Shown here in pieces: positions 19,996 through 30,280 of a stretch of 64,000 nt of DNA (position 1 is its first letter; each line of letters begins with the position of its first letter). Under the pieces are notes generated by a model, which saw nothing but the letters and a program-made list of their open reading frames with translations, was not told where the DNA came from and did no database searches. Source of the stretch: Aureococcus anophagefferens (taxonomy: Eukaryota > Sar > Pelagophyceae > Pelagomonadales > Pelagomonadaceae); contig NW_008705570.1 in the NCBI RefSeq assembly GCF_000186865.1, positions 1,099,395-1,163,394 on the forward strand, in the 5' to 3' direction. A program made the translations under genes and the position numbers.

Positions 19996-22352
19996 TTCGA
20001 CGTCGACAGGCCCCTCGCGAAGATGGGCGCGTCCGGCGGCGTTCCGCAGAAGCAGGGCCCGTCGGGCGGCTTCCTGCAGAAGCAGGGCTCGAGGCCCGCG
20101 CTGGTGAAGCAGGCGAGCTCGCGCCTCGCGCCCGAGGAGCCCAGGGTGCGCAAGGCGACCTTCGGCCGGCGGACGCAGTTCGCGGCGCCGCGCGGCCCGC
20201 CGGCGCCGCTCGCGGCCGCGGCGCGCGCGCGGCACCCGTCCTTGGTCCGCGAGGCCGCGGGCGGCCGCCGGTCGCTCCGGGGTCCCCTGGGCGACCCGAG
20301 CCGGCGCAAGTCGCTGGGCATCGACCACCAGTCCATGCCCGTCACGGAGCAGCAGCTCCGCGAGCTCTTCTATATCGTCAACGTCGACTTCAAGGACACG
20401 TTCAACGCGAACGAGTCGCGAAAAAACGACAAGAACGTGCTGGACCGCGGCGAGTTCATCGAATTGTTGACGCGCCTCGCGCTGCTGCGCTACGCGGACC
20501 CGAAGGAGCCCGACGGCAAGGCGCTGCCCGAGGCGCTCGCGCTGCTCGTCGCGAACCACGTCGGCCCCTACATCAAGGCCGTCGCGGAGCTCAACGCGCC
20601 GGAGCTCGCGCCCGGCGCGGCGTCGCCGGAGTTGATCGGCAACAACGACGCCTTCCGGCGCGAGCTCTTCTACACGGAGAAGGTCGACGCCAGGGCAGCA
20701 AAAGAGAGCGAAATTCCCAACTTCAAAGGCTCCGATCTCGGCCATTTTCCACTCGTTTCGGCTGATTTTTGGACGAGCGATCATCTCTCGGAACGGTCTC
20801 GAAGCGTGGATGCTGTTTCCGGAACGCGCGCGCGCGGAACACTCACGTTGAAGCGACGTCGAACCACCCTTTTGCTGCCCAGGTCGACGCGGTCTTCGCG
20901 ACGTACGAGCCCGAGCTGAGGCGCATGTTCCAGGAGCACTGCTACGGCTTCGTGCCCGAGGACCACCCGAAGCACCCGTCGAAGAAGAAGAGGGGCGCCG
21001 CGGCGCCGCCCCTCGACATGTTCGGGCCCCGGGCGAAGGGCGAGGACGACGACGGCGAGGACAACGCGTCCGCGGTGCCGCGGCTCGCGTTCCGCGACTA
21101 CCTCGAGCTCATGTCGCGGAGCGGCATCTTCGAGATGCGCTACCTGAAGCGGGACCGGGAGAACCCGCGGGACGGCGTCGGGCGGGGGCGCCTGACCATG
21201 TACGAGATGCTCGCGGACGTCGCGAAGAGCCGGCTGCTGCCCATCGACGACCACGTGGCCATGGCGGAGAACCACGATTTGGCGTTTGGCGATTTCTTGG
21301 AGGCCGTGGGCCGCGCGATCTGGCGGCTGCAGCTGCTGGACGTCGACGGCGACTCCATGCACTACCACGAGCGCCTCGACAAGTTTTTGCGGAACCTGCG
21401 GTCGGAGCTCTACTTCACGGACGGCCACGGCGAGCTCCGCGCGCGCTACGTGCGGGGCAAGCTCCCGGCGACGCCCGCGTCGGAGGCGCGGCCCCTCGTG
21501 GACCCGGCGGAGCTCCGCGCGACGCGCGCGGGGCCCCAGACCGTCGTCGCGTGCGCGGGCGGCGCGGCGCGCATCGGCCTCAAGCTCAAGAACCTGGGCA
21601 AGAAGTTCCACGTGGAGCACCACGACATCACGGCGACGCAGATGGTCAAGTTCGGCCACAAGCTCAAGAAGATCGCGAAGCGCCACAAGAAGTCCGTCGA
21701 CGCGGGCGCCGTCGAGCCCCAAAAGGCCGACGCGGCGAAGAACCCCTACGCGCTCGCCTCCGCGAAGAGCGCGCGGTCGTTGTTCGCGCCCGTCATGTCC
21801 GCCGAGGAGATCCGCAAGGCGAAGCCCCGCGTCGACAAGTCGAAGAAGCCCAAGCCCAACGCCATGCTCGCGGCGTTCGTACGGCAGAATACCGAACCTT
21901 TGGAAGCCCTGGCCAAGTCCATCACGGTCTACGAGGAGCCCATCGCCGAGGCGCCGTCCTACCCCTCGACGCAGGCCGCGGGCGGCTACGCGCCCCCCGA
22001 CGACTACGCCGACGACTTCGAAGCGTCGCCGGCGCGGGCCAAGGTCGAGGAGCTGGAGAGCATCCAGGACGAGAAGCGGAAGGTCGCCGACGAGATCGAG
22101 GCGCTCAAGGCGCAGATCGCGCGCGAGCAGGCCAAGGAGCGCGCCGCCGCCGACGACGACGCCTACGACGACGACTTCGAGGAGGAGAAGGGGCGACGGC
22201 CGGCCGTCGACGTCGGCGACGCGTACGCGGACGACGCGTTCGACGACGACGCGGCCTCGCCGCCGCCGCGGCGCCGCGGCGCCGAGCGGTCCGCGGCCTT
22301 CGACGAGCCCGAGAGCGACTCCTTCGACGAAGAGGAGGGGCCCGCGACGTAA
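17782..22352 (+). CDS. Large leucine-rich-repeat protein with acidic linker
   Basis: 1456 residues in two exons (17782-20682 and 20883-22352) separated by a type 2 introner. Splicing joins TEK to VDAVFATYEPELRRMF in frame. Residues about 160-370 are RNI-like LRRs (NLDLSGTVV, SLRLDKCGLSD, VLSVSRNRVGD, DVNVSGNNVNG, RLDLSWNLLTK). The centre has a segment with GRHWYFFSQDGRVLCADDH. A run of Asp encoded by (GAC)n at 19963-19998 leads into a basic linker. The C-terminal half contains predicted helical segments resembling degenerate EF-hand pairs (QLRELFYIVNVDFKDTF, FGDFLEAVGRAIWRLQLLDV) and ends in acidic coiled coil. No catalytic motif is seen, so a scaffold or cytoskeleton/flagellar role is only a guess. 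The start is the ATG in good context at 17782; in-frame upstream Met codons lie over the opposite gene. Confidence 0.72.
20691..20882 (+). mobile_element. Introner element type 2, 192 bp
   Basis: Perfect 8-bp duplication GTCGACGC at 20683-20690 and 20883-20890. Terminal repeats are CAGGGCAGCAAAAG and CTTTTGCTGCCCAG, one mismatch apart when inverted. The interior contains GTTTCGGCTGATTTTTGGAC, shared with type 1. The GT at the start of the duplication and the AG at the element's end restore the LRR reading frame. Confidence 0.93.
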
Positions 22353-22476
22353 GGAGGGGTGCTGAGGTGCGCGTTTTGCAGTGGAGTTGCAGGACGTGTC
22401 CCAGGTTGAACCTCTTCGCGGCCCCTTCGTCTGTGCATCGAGATTGAGGCCATCGTGATCGATCGAGGCCATCGTC

Positions 22477-22902
22477 ATGCTCGCCCAGCTCCTCGTAGCA
22501 ACCTTCGCCGTCGCCGCGCAGGCCTTCGCGCCTCACGGCGCCACGCGCGCGACCATCGCGTTGCGCGCCGTCGTGGCGGAGACGATGCCGGAGTCGCTCG
22601 CGGACGTCGGCTGCGACGAAGCGCTCTGGAAGGGCCTGCCTTTCGGCGCGAAGAAGGACCTGACGCGCTTCGCGGCGGACCCTGACCTCACGGACTACGC
22701 GGCGGCGCGCATCGAGACCATGAAGGCCGTCCGGGAGCACCTGAACCCGGACTTCCTCGACGCCGACTGGGACGAGGCGTCGTGGAACGAGGCAGTCAAG
22801 GCCCGCGAGGCCGTGTCCAACGCCGAGGCCGCCGTCGCGACCAAGAAGGCGAAGGAGTCGACGGCGGCCGACCTCGACGCGCAGTTCAAAGCCGACTCCT
22901 AG
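22477..22902 (+). CDS. Small plastid-targeted protein, paralogue A
   Basis: 141 residues. The signal peptide (MLAQLLVATFAVAAQ) is followed at once by AFAP, the phenylalanine motif at the signal/transit junction of proteins imported into secondary red-type plastids. The mature part shares with the downstream gene: CDEALWKGLPFGAKKDLTRF, then a conserved VREHLNPDFLDADWDEASWN, then an Ala/Lys-rich helix. No database family comes to mind. It is probably a small soluble or thylakoid-lumen protein. It forms a tandem pair with the gene at 23253, with 350 bp between them. Confidence 0.75.
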   Translation: MLAQLLVATFAVAAQAFAPHGATRATIALRAVVAETMPESLADVGCDEALWKGLPFGAKKDLTRFAADPDLTDYAAARIETMKAVREHLNPDFLDADWDEASWNEAVKAREAVSNAEAAVATKKAKESTAADLDAQFKADS

Positions 22903-23252
22903 GCGCCGCGCGGTAAGCCGAGATTCGTGTGACGAGCGGCCGGGACCCGTCGTGCTCGATCGAGGGAGAGTTGCCTGCCGGCACTGGGGCCCAGCAGCAG
23001 CCCTCGTGCCGCGTCGGGAATCGGGCAGAGTCCGTCTTGCTTGGCGCGGCAGGTCGAGGCACTATCGCGGCAACATGTGGCTCAACGAAAAGATCTCAGC
23101 GAGGCAGCGCCGGCCTGCACGCGCCATGAGCTGAGCCAATGTCGAGGCTTTGCGACCTGCAAGTTGTGCGAGGCATCGATCGAGGTCTCAGTGCAAAGCG
23201 CGAGTGCAACGATTGCGAACAGCTTACATAAAACATCTGCTGCATCGCAGCC

Positions 23253-23792
23253 ATGCTCACCAAGCTCCTCGTCGTCGCCGCGGCCGTGCATGGGTTCGCT
23301 CCTTCGCAGCGATGCGCCCGCCGGTCCGCCTTGCGCGCCGTGCCGCCGATGCCGGCGGAGCTGACGGACTTCGGCTGCGACGAGACGCTCTGGAAGGGCC
23401 TGCCGCTGGGCGCGCACAGGGACCTCGCGCGCTTCGTCGAGACCGGCAAGCCGGACCTCGCGAAGGCGCGCGTCGAGAGCATGAAATTCGTCCGCGAGTA
23501 CCTGAACCCGGACTATTTGGACGCCGAGTGGGACGAGGCGTCCTGGAACGAGGCCGTGCAGACCTCCGAGAAGGTCGCGGAGGCCCAGGCGGCCATCGCG
23601 AAGAAGGAGGCCAAGGCCGCGAAGCTGGCCGCGGCCAAGGCGAAGAACGCGGCCGAGAAAGCCGCCAAGGAGGCCGAGGCCGCCGCGCCGGCGAAGGAGG
23701 CGGCGCCCGACGTCGCCGCTGCCACGCCGGCAGGCCCAGAAACAGCGGCGACGACGGCGAAGTGGGCCTGGAGCGGGCCCGTCTTCGATTAG
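23253..23792 (+). CDS. Small plastid-targeted protein, paralogue B
   Basis: 179 residues, a tandem duplicate of the gene at 22477. The signal peptide ends at GFAP. Shared blocks are CDETLWKGLPLGAHRDLARF and YLNPDYLDAEWDEASWNEAV. It differs in its tail, which expands an Ala/Lys/Glu helix (about residues 110-160) and ends KWAWSGPVFD. The expansion suggests the C-terminal region is a flexible or coiled segment under weak constraint. The stretch 22903-23252 between the paralogues holds no ORF or RNA gene that I can support. Confidence 0.75.
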   Translation: MLTKLLVVAAAVHGFAPSQRCARRSALRAVPPMPAELTDFGCDETLWKGLPLGAHRDLARFVETGKPDLAKARVESMKFVREYLNPDYLDAEWDEASWNEAVQTSEKVAEAQAAIAKKEAKAAKLAAAKAKNAAEKAAKEAEAAAPAKEAAPDVAAATPAGPETAATTAKWAWSGPVFD

Positions 23793-23886
23793 CGGGCGCG
23801 AGTAAACCCGAGCCGACGGGCGTAGATTACGCGGGAGGCGTCGTCGCGCCGACCCCGAGCGGGAGTAGATGCAATCGACACGCGTC

Positions 23887-25710
23887 TTACGCGGCGCGGC
23901 CGAGCGTGTCCGCGGGCTCGCTCCGCCCCAGGGCGATGCGCCCGCCGGCGACGGGGTTCGGCGGCGCCGCCTCGCCCCACCAGGCCGTGCCCGCCTTGAG
24001 GTCGGCGCCCATGGCGTCGAGGAGCCGCAGGTGGTCGCCGAGGGGCGCGAGCGCGTTGGCCACGAGGATGCCCGACGCCGCGGCCGCGGGCACGCCGATG
24101 CCGGGAAAGTTCGAGTCGCCGACGGTGTAGAGCCCGTCCACGGGCGTGAGCCCGTTCGCCAACCCGGAAACGCCCGACGGGCCGTAGGAGCCGCGGTGCC
24201 GCCGGAGGAAGTCGCGGTGCGTGAGGGGCGTGCCGACGACGACCATCTCGCTCCGTTTCCGAATATCCGGCACGACGGCCTCGAGCGCGCGCCACAGGGG
24301 CTCCGCGGCGGCCTCCTTCTTCGCTTTATACTCTTGGCTCGTCCGGTCCAGGTGCTCCCAGGCCTCGAAGGGCTCGTGCGCCGCCGCGTAGCAGTGCGCC
24401 ACGTGCTTCCCCTCCGGCGAGAGGGCCGCGTCGAAGAGCGACGGGATCGAGATGATGTACATGTTCTCCCGCGCGTCGATGGCCGCCGCGTCGTCGCCGA
24501 GGAAGCCCTCGTTGAACACCGTGTGGTGCACGTCGAGGTCGGCGGGGATGTCGGCGCCGTCGAAGCCGACCCAGAGGTGCACGAACGACGGCGTCGGCGC
24601 CACGTCCCGCTCCGTCGCCGCCCGCCAGGCCGGGGCGACGCGCGCCGGCAGCAGCTTCACCGTGTTCCAGATGTCCGCGTTGGACACGACGCGGCGAGCT
24701 CTCACCTCCGATCCGTCGCGGAGCCGCACGCCGCGCGCTTCGTTCCCCTCGACGAGGATCTCCGCGACGTGGGCCCGCGTGCGCACCTCCGAGCCGGCCT
24801 TCGCGATGCTCGCCGCCAGCGCCTCGGCGACGGCGCCCGAGCCGCCGACGGGGTAGTCGAGGAACGCGCCCGGCCGGTGCAGGTCGCCGAGCGTGTAGGC
24901 GACGGCCGCGCCGACGGTGTCGTCCGCGGGGCGGCCGCTCAGCGCGAAGGCGAGGTAGTCGAGCCACTTGAGGACGAAGGCGTCGTCGACGTCCGCGAGG
25001 TCCGCGAGGGCCGCCGCGGGGCCCGTGAGCAGGTCCGGCATGAACGCGCGCGCGCGGACGCTCGTCGACGCGATCGCCGGGAGCAGGTACGGCCCCAGCG
25101 CCGTCCGCAGGAAGCCCAGCGGGTCGGCGCGCAGGGCCATGGGCGGGCAGGCCATGGACGCGTCGACGACGGGCTCGATGGCCGCCAGCAGGCGCCGCCA
25201 CTGGCCGACGTCGCCGTACTGTCGCACGACGGCCTCGAAGGCCTCGGGCCCGACGGACATGCGGAAGGCCTCGCCGGCCCGGAGGTCGTGGACGCCCCAG
25301 CCGTCGTAGGTCACCCAGTCCACCTCCGCGCCGACGGCGTCCATGACCTGGCGCAGCGGCGACGTCGACGGCACGCTGCAGCCCGCCCAGAGGCTCGGGC
25401 CGCTGTCGAGCGTGTACGCGCCGCGTCTGAAGCCGTGCGCGCAGCCGCCGACGTGCTCGTGCGACTCCAGCACGACGACGCGCTGGCCGTAGTGGGCCAG
25501 CAGCGCGCCGCAGCAGAGGCCGCCGAACCCGCTGCCGATGATGACCGCGTCGTAGGCCTCATCCGTCGCGGCGGCGCGGCGCGGCGCCGAGCGGCGCGCG
25601 GCGGAGCGCGGCGCGCTGCGCGGCGCGAAGCTCGACGCGCGCAGCGCGCAGAGCAGCAGCGCGAGGAGCTGCCATCGAGCACCCCGCAACTGAGATGACG
25701 CGGCGGCCAT
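23887..25710 (-). CDS. Plastid carotenoid isomerase-like FAD oxidoreductase
   Basis: 607 residues. The signal peptide ends in ASSFAP, the plastid transit motif, followed by a Ser/Arg/Ala-rich transit region to about residue 50. A Rossmann FAD-binding motif (DAVIIGSGFGGLCCGALLA) and ESHEHVGGCAHGF follow. The C-terminal block GLYTVGDSNFPGIGVPAAAASGILVANAL is the second FAD signature of the phytoene desaturase/CRTISO/retinol saturase family. Length and motifs fit a CRTISO-like enzyme, which isomerises or desaturates polyene chains in carotenoid synthesis. Assignment to CRTISO itself rather than a related family member is not certain. It is divergent from the sulfotransferase gene with 98 bp between starts. 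Confidence 0.85.
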   Translation of the reverse strand: MAAASSQLRGARWQLLALLLCALRASSFAPRSAPRSAARRSAPRRAAATDEAYDAVIIGSGFGGLCCGALLAHYGQRVVVLESHEHVGGCAHGFRRGAYTLDSGPSLWAGCSVPSTSPLRQVMDAVGAEVDWVTYDGWGVHDLRAGEAFRMSVGPEAFEAVVRQYGDVGQWRRLLAAIEPVVDASMACPPMALRADPLGFLRTALGPYLLPAIASTSVRARAFMPDLLTGPAAALADLADVDDAFVLKWLDYLAFALSGRPADDTVGAAVAYTLGDLHRPGAFLDYPVGGSGAVAEALAASIAKAGSEVRTRAHVAEILVEGNEARGVRLRDGSEVRARRVVSNADIWNTVKLLPARVAPAWRAATERDVAPTPSFVHLWVGFDGADIPADLDVHHTVFNEGFLGDDAAAIDARENMYIISIPSLFDAALSPEGKHVAHCYAAAHEPFEAWEHLDRTSQEYKAKKEAAAEPLWRALEAVVPDIRKRSEMVVVGTPLTHRDFLRRHRGSYGPSGVSGLANGLTPVDGLYTVGDSNFPGIGVPAAAASGILVANALAPLGDHLRLLDAMGADLKAGTAWWGEAAPPNPVAGGRIALGRSEPADTLGRAA

Positions 25711-25808
25711 GCTCTCAGCGGCGCGATCACTTCAGGAGCAATCAAGATGAAGTCAACAACTCGAGGCTTAGTGCGCTTCCTGATGGGCAGCCCTTGGCCA
25801 CCGTGTTG

Positions 25809-26952
25809 ATGAACGCGATGAGTATTCTGGGCAGCCTTTTCGCCCTCCTGGCGGGCATCGTCGGCGGCGACCCGGCCGGGTGCCTCGTCTACCTGCACCA
25901 GAACAAAGCAGGCGGCACGACCATGAAGGCCGTGCTGCGCGAGAAGCTGCGCCCGCCGGTGGCCGGCGCGCGCCGCGGGCGCTTCGGCCAGTGCGCCTAC
26001 GGCGAGTACCGCACCAACGGCTGCTGGCCGCCCAAGTACTGGAGCGGCGCCGGCGGCGTCGAGCGCTGGGTCTTCTACGGCGACGCCGTCATGGGGATGT
26101 TGGGCGCCGGCTGGCTCGGCTCCGTCCGCGGCGGCTCGCGCTGCCGCGCGTTCACGCTCTTCCGCGAGCCGACGGCGCGGCTCGTGTCCGCCTGGGGCTT
26201 CTGCAAGCGCGCGCGGAGCGACGAGCTCTGCGGGACCAAGGCGCTCGACGCGCGCAACGCGACGCTGCGCCAGTGGGCCAGGCACTGGCGCCACTTCGCG
26301 ACGACGCAGCTCGACCTCGCGCCCGGCCGGCGGCCGGACCGGCGCCGGCTCGAAGCGGCCTACGACGACGACGACGAGGGCGCGGCGTTTCATACGGACG
26401 CGGTCTGGGTCGCGCGGCGCGACGCGCGCGGCGACGCCGCGAACGACGCCGCGGCCGCGCGGCTCGCGGCGCGCGTCGCCGCCGGGTCCCTCTTCGCCTT
26501 CGTGGGCGTCCTCGAGCGCGCCGAGGACACGGCCAAGAGCTGGGACACTTACATGCCCCTGCGGGACGGGTCTTCCTGGCGCGACGCCTTCGCCTGTGTG
26601 GAAATCAACCAGTGGAACGCCCTGTCCAGCAAAAACTTCATACCTCTCTATCTCGATCAAATCGAAGTCGATTCGGCTGATTTTTGGACGAATCGATTGC
26701 TCTCGTCGAGTTCTCGAAGCAAAGTTGAAGAGCTTGCGTCGAAACTTTCAAATACGCTCAAATTGAAGTCGGGTTGAAGATTTGATTTCCACACAGGCCT
26801 TCGCGGGCAAGAGGCACAACGCCGACCCCGGCGCGCGCGCGTCGCCCGAGCCGGACGCGCGGCGCGACGCGGAGGTCCAGCGCTACCTCGCCGCCGACTA
26901 CGCCCTCTACCGGGCGGCGAACGCCGCCCTCGATCGCCAGCTGTCGCGATGA
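25809..26952 (+). CDS. Golgi-type sulfotransferase-like protein, split by an introner
   Basis: Exons 25809-26585 and 26797-26952, 310 residues. A short hydrophobic start (ILGSLFALLAGIVGG) acts as signal or anchor. LVYLHQNKAGGTTMKAVL fits the 5'-phosphosulfate-binding loop, and FTLFREPTARLVSAWGF fits the 3'-phosphate-binding motif of PAPS-dependent sulfotransferases of the heparan-sulfate 2-O or Sulfotransfer_2 kind. The intron is a 203-bp introner plus one copy of its 8-bp duplication. Removing it joins WRD to AFAGKRHNADPG in phase 0 and reaches a stop at 26952. Without splicing a false stop is met inside the element. A second gene of this type lies at 43876. Substrate is probably a cell-surface glycan. 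Confidence 0.78.
26594..26796 (+). mobile_element. Introner element type 1, 203 bp
   Basis: Perfect duplication GCCTTCGC at 26586-26593 and 26797-26804. Inverted ends are CTGTGTGGAAATC and GATTTCCACACAG, identical over 13 bp. The 5' splice site is the GC that starts the duplication, and the 3' splice site is the terminal CACACAG. Confidence 0.96.
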
Positions 26953-27018
26953 CGGTGAAGCGCCGCGCGTCGACTCGCGAAGAAGCATAAAAAGCGACGG
27001 TTCTTAAGACCGGGTCGC

Positions 27019-27708
27019 TCACTCGTACTCCTTGTAGGCGGCGACGGCGCAGTGCATCTTCGAGGACGGGTCGAGGAGCATCTTCATGTCCGCGCCCGAC
27101 TTGCGGCCGTGCTCCGCTAGGAGGGTCGCGAGGCTCTTGAGGTACTGGTGCTTCGTGAACTCGCCGTACTCGCCGTTGGCCGTCGTCCGCTGGAGGCAGT
27201 CGGCCTTGCTGTTGTTGTAGGGCGACCAGTTGGGGATGCCGTAGCCGTAGTCGCGCATCTTCTGCTTGCCGAGCTGCGGCGCGTCGGCGACGACGGCCGG
27301 CGCGCTCTTGGGCCGCGGCCGCCGCGTCACGTTCGACGCCCAGACCTCGGGCGCGTCGGGCGCCTCGCGGCTCATGGGCCGCGACGACACGGGCGCGTCG
27401 CGGGCCGGCGCCGCGGGCGCCGCGCGCGACGGCTTCCGCGGCCGCGACTTGGCGCTCCTCGGCCGCCGGCACTTCTCGCCGCTGCGCCAGCGCTTCGTCG
27501 AGTCGCTGTAGTGGCGCCGGTTCGCGTAGAGCCGCTCCGACGCCGCGGCGGCGGCCTCCTCCGTGGGCGTCGGCTCGCGCGTCCGCTCGTAGTAGGGCGT
27601 CTTGGCGTACATGGGGCTCGGAGCGCCCCAGGCGTTGTACGGCGTGCGCTGGCGCGTCTGGCGCAGCGTCGAGCTCCAGGGCGTCTGGCCCCACTCGGGG
27701 CAGTACAT
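27019..27708 (-). CDS. Hypothetical basic protein
   Basis: 229 residues with no recognised domain. It is Tyr/Pro-rich at the N-terminus (MYCPEWGQTPWSSTLRQTRQ) with short phrases such as YAKTPYYERTREPTP. The middle is strongly basic (GEKCRRPRSAKSRPRKPSRA). The C-terminal 80 residues are better balanced (YGYGIPNWSPYNNSKADC, FTKHQYLKSLATLLAEHGRK). Phrases of this kind are common in axonemal or microtubule-inner proteins, but that is only an impression. No signal peptide or membrane helix. It is divergent from the DUF4336 gene with 204 bp between starts. Confidence 0.6.
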   Translation of the reverse strand: MYCPEWGQTPWSSTLRQTRQRTPYNAWGAPSPMYAKTPYYERTREPTPTEEAAAAASERLYANRRHYSDSTKRWRSGEKCRRPRSAKSRPRKPSRAAPAAPARDAPVSSRPMSREAPDAPEVWASNVTRRPRPKSAPAVVADAPQLGKQKMRDYGYGIPNWSPYNNSKADCLQRTTANGEYGEFTKHQYLKSLATLLAEHGRKSGADMKMLLDPSSKMHCAVAAYKEYE

Positions 27709-27912
27709 GGCTGCGGTTTTTCTACTGCTCTTGTGTGTGGTGTGCGCGACGCACCTCCCGGAACCGACGCTATGCGTGAGATGCTCTGCGGGCGCGCTGT
27801 AACTTACAGCCCTCGATCATGCCTTTTTGCATATCGGCAACATCGTCAAGGTGCAGTTCTCGATTTTGCGATGATCGTCGACTTGAAGCGTTTGCACACA
27901 TAAGCAAGAGCC

Positions 27913-29615
27913 ATGGCATTCGTGAATCGCGTGCATCAATTGCTCGTCGCAGCGCTGCTCGTTGCAGAGCCGACGAATGCCTTGCATGAAAAATTTCCGG
28001 CGCGGTCGTCGTTGCGCGCGCGCGACGCAGCAACTCGCAGTCTGCGCATGTCCCTCGACGACGAGCCGCCGCGCGCCGCCGGCGCCGGCCGCCGGCCACT
28101 AGTACCATCCCTCGACGCCGAGCCGCCGCGCGCCGCCGGCACCGGCCGCCGGCCACTCTTGAAATCCCTCGCCGCCGCGAGCGCCGCGTCGCTCGCCGCG
28201 CCGGCGGCCGCGGCGCTCGGCCCCGAGAGCGAGTACCCGCTCTGGCTCGCGCTGCCCGTCGCGCCGTACTCGCGGCGGAAGACGATCCGCAGGGACCTGG
28301 GCCGCGGCGTCTGGACCTTCGACCAGATGATCGGCATCTACTACGTCCACGTGCCCATCCGCATGACCGTCGTCAAGCTGCGGCGGGGCGGCCTCTTCGT
28401 CTACGCGCCCGTCGCGGCCACGGACGAGTGCCTCGCGCTCCTCAAGGAGCTCACGGACGCGCACGGCCCCGTGAAGCACATCGTGCTCCCGTCCGTCGCC
28501 GTCGAGCACAAGGTCCTCGCCGGGCCCAGGGCAGCAAAAGGGTGATTCAACGTCGCTTCAACGTGAGTGTTCCGCGCGCGCGCGTTTCGGAAAAAGCACC
28601 TATGCTTCGAGAGCGCTCCGAGAGATGATCGCTCGTCCAAAAATCAGCCGAAACGAGTGGAAAACGGCCGAGATATGAGCCTTTGAAGTTGGGAATTTCG
28701 CACCCTTTTGCTGCCCAGGCCGGGCCCTTCGCGCGGAAGTTCCCCGCCGCGACGTTCCACGTCTGCGACCAGCAGTACTCCTTCCCGGTGCCGCTGCCGA
28801 ACGCGTTCCTGGGCCTGCCGCCCTGGACCCAGCCGCTGCCGCGGAGCTCGAAGGACGGGAACCCCTTCGGCGACGACTTCGACTTCGACGTGCTGACGGT
28901 GAAGCCGGGCCCCGGCAGCTACTACCAGGACGCGACGTTCGTGCACAAGCCGTCGAAGACGCTCCTCCTCTGCGACGCGCTCTTCGCGACGACGGAGGCG
29001 CCGCCGCCGATCCTCGAGTCGGACCCGGAGTACGTGCGCGCGCTCCTCTTCCACGCGCGCGACGGCCCGCTGGAGCGCGTCGCGGACACGCCCGAGAACC
29101 GGCGGAAGGGCTGGCGGCGCATCGTGCTCCTCTTCAACTTCTTCTTCCCCGGCGCCGCGACGCCGGACCTCGGCCTGAAGCCCCTGCTCGCGCTCGGGCC
29201 CTTCGAGCCCTACGGGTGGCGCGGCTGGAAGCCCTTCGAGTGGAAGAGCGAGGCCAAGGAGCGGCGCGCCTTCGAGGCCTTCGCCCAGAACGGGAAGCCG
29301 ACGATCCTCCCGATCATCCAGATCATCCTCGCGCGCGGCGACTCCGGCGCGGCGACGGCCGCGTGGGTCTCGCGCGTCTCGACGTGGGCCTTCGACCGCG
29401 TCGTCCCGCAGCACCTGGACGCGCCCGTCGACGTCGGGCCCGCGGGCTTCGCGGCGACCTTCGCGAACGTCGGGAACACGCGCTTCTGCGACGAGGACGT
29501 CGCCTTCCTCAAGGTCGCGGAGGAGGGGCCGCTCAAGTTCTCCGTCTACCCGTCGACGCTCACGCCGCTCCGCGGCCGGGGCAAGTGCGACCTGAACGAG
29601 GGGCTGTTCACGTAA
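27913..29615 (+). CDS. DUF4336 family protein, probably plastid-located
   Basis: Exons 27913-28518 and 28719-29615, 500 residues. GVWTFDQMIGIYYVHVPIRM, then GGLFVYAPVAATDECLALL, then GPVKHIVLPSVAVEHK match DUF4336, a family of plants, algae and bacteria related to metallo-beta-lactamase-fold proteins. The N-terminus has a signal-like segment (LLVAALLVAEPTNA) and an Ala-rich second hydrophobic stretch (SLAAASAASLAAPAAAALG) that could be a thylakoid or transit signal. Between them is a duplicated 20-21 residue unit (PPRAAGAGRRPL). The intron is a type 2 introner, and splicing joins HKVL to AGPFARKFPAAT in phase 0. The function is unknown. Confidence 0.78.
28527..28718 (-). mobile_element. Introner element type 2, 192 bp
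   Basis: Perfect duplication GCCGGGCC at 28519-28526 and 28719-28726. Ends CAGGGCAGCAAAAG and CTTTTGCTGCCCAG are the same as in the copy at 20691, but the interior is inverted relative to the host gene. The core ATGCTTCGAGAGCGCTCCGA matches type 1 elements. Length is identical to the other type 2 copy. Confidence 0.94.
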
Positions 29616-29793
29616 GTGCTCACGGCGTCGCGAGCTCGAGCGCCGACCTCGAACGGCATCATCGAGGGCGGTGCGGTCCTTGAACTCTCTCGATCAAGCT
29701 TGCCAGAGCGTCGACGTACACGCCGAGCAGCGACGCGCACCGACGCGCAGCACACCCGTTTCGACGCGCGCGCGCCGCCTCCAGCCTACAACG

Positions 29794-30138
29794 ATGCCGT
29801 ACAAGGCGGCGGCCGGCCGCGTGAGCCCGAAGGGCGTCGCCCTGAACCTCACGACGACGCTCATGTTCATCACGCCGATCCTGCTGACGACCGTCGGCCT
29901 CCACCTCTGGACCCACCTCTGGAAGGCCAACGTCGTCGCACTCTTCCTCACGCTGATCACGCCGCCCTGGGGCTGGAAGAAGCCGCACCCGCGCGGCGCC
30001 CGCGTCCCGCCGAATCGAATCCGCCGCTTCGGCCGCGACCGCGCCGGCCGCCGACCCCTCGGGCGCGACGCGCGCGCCGTGCGCGATCCGTGCCTCACAC
30101 GATCGCGCGTCGCAGGTACTCGGACCAGCCGCACCTGA
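29794..30138 (+). CDS. Small membrane protein, unrecognised
   Basis: 114 residues. After a basic start (MPYKAAAGRVSPKG) come one or two hydrophobic segments (TTTLMFITPILLTTVGLHLW and ANVVALFLTLITPPWGW). The remainder is Arg-rich and may instead be intron or untranslated sequence, since a GT-containing stretch follows the hydrophobic part. A short two-helix membrane protein is the safest description. It is convergent with RPF2. Confidence 0.45.
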   Translation: MPYKAAAGRVSPKGVALNLTTTLMFITPILLTTVGLHLWTHLWKANVVALFLTLITPPWGWKKPHPRGARVPPNRIRRFGRDRAGRRPLGRDARAVRDPCLTRSRVAGTRTSRT

Positions 30139-30217
30139 GGTCCCCGCCCGCGGACTCGTACAAAGCGCGGTAACCGCGCGGCGCCGCGTCTTTAAAGCGA
30201 GCTTCTTAGAACCGCGC

Positions 30218-30236
30218 CTACTCGTCGTCGCTCTCC

Positions 30237-30280
<44 letters not shown>

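Noticed and set aside
26594..26601. 5' splice site at GT within CTGTGTGG
   Set aside because: Also possible in frame for some copies, but it would insert four extra residues each time and break frame if the first GT were used; the duplication-start rule explains all copies with exact restoration.
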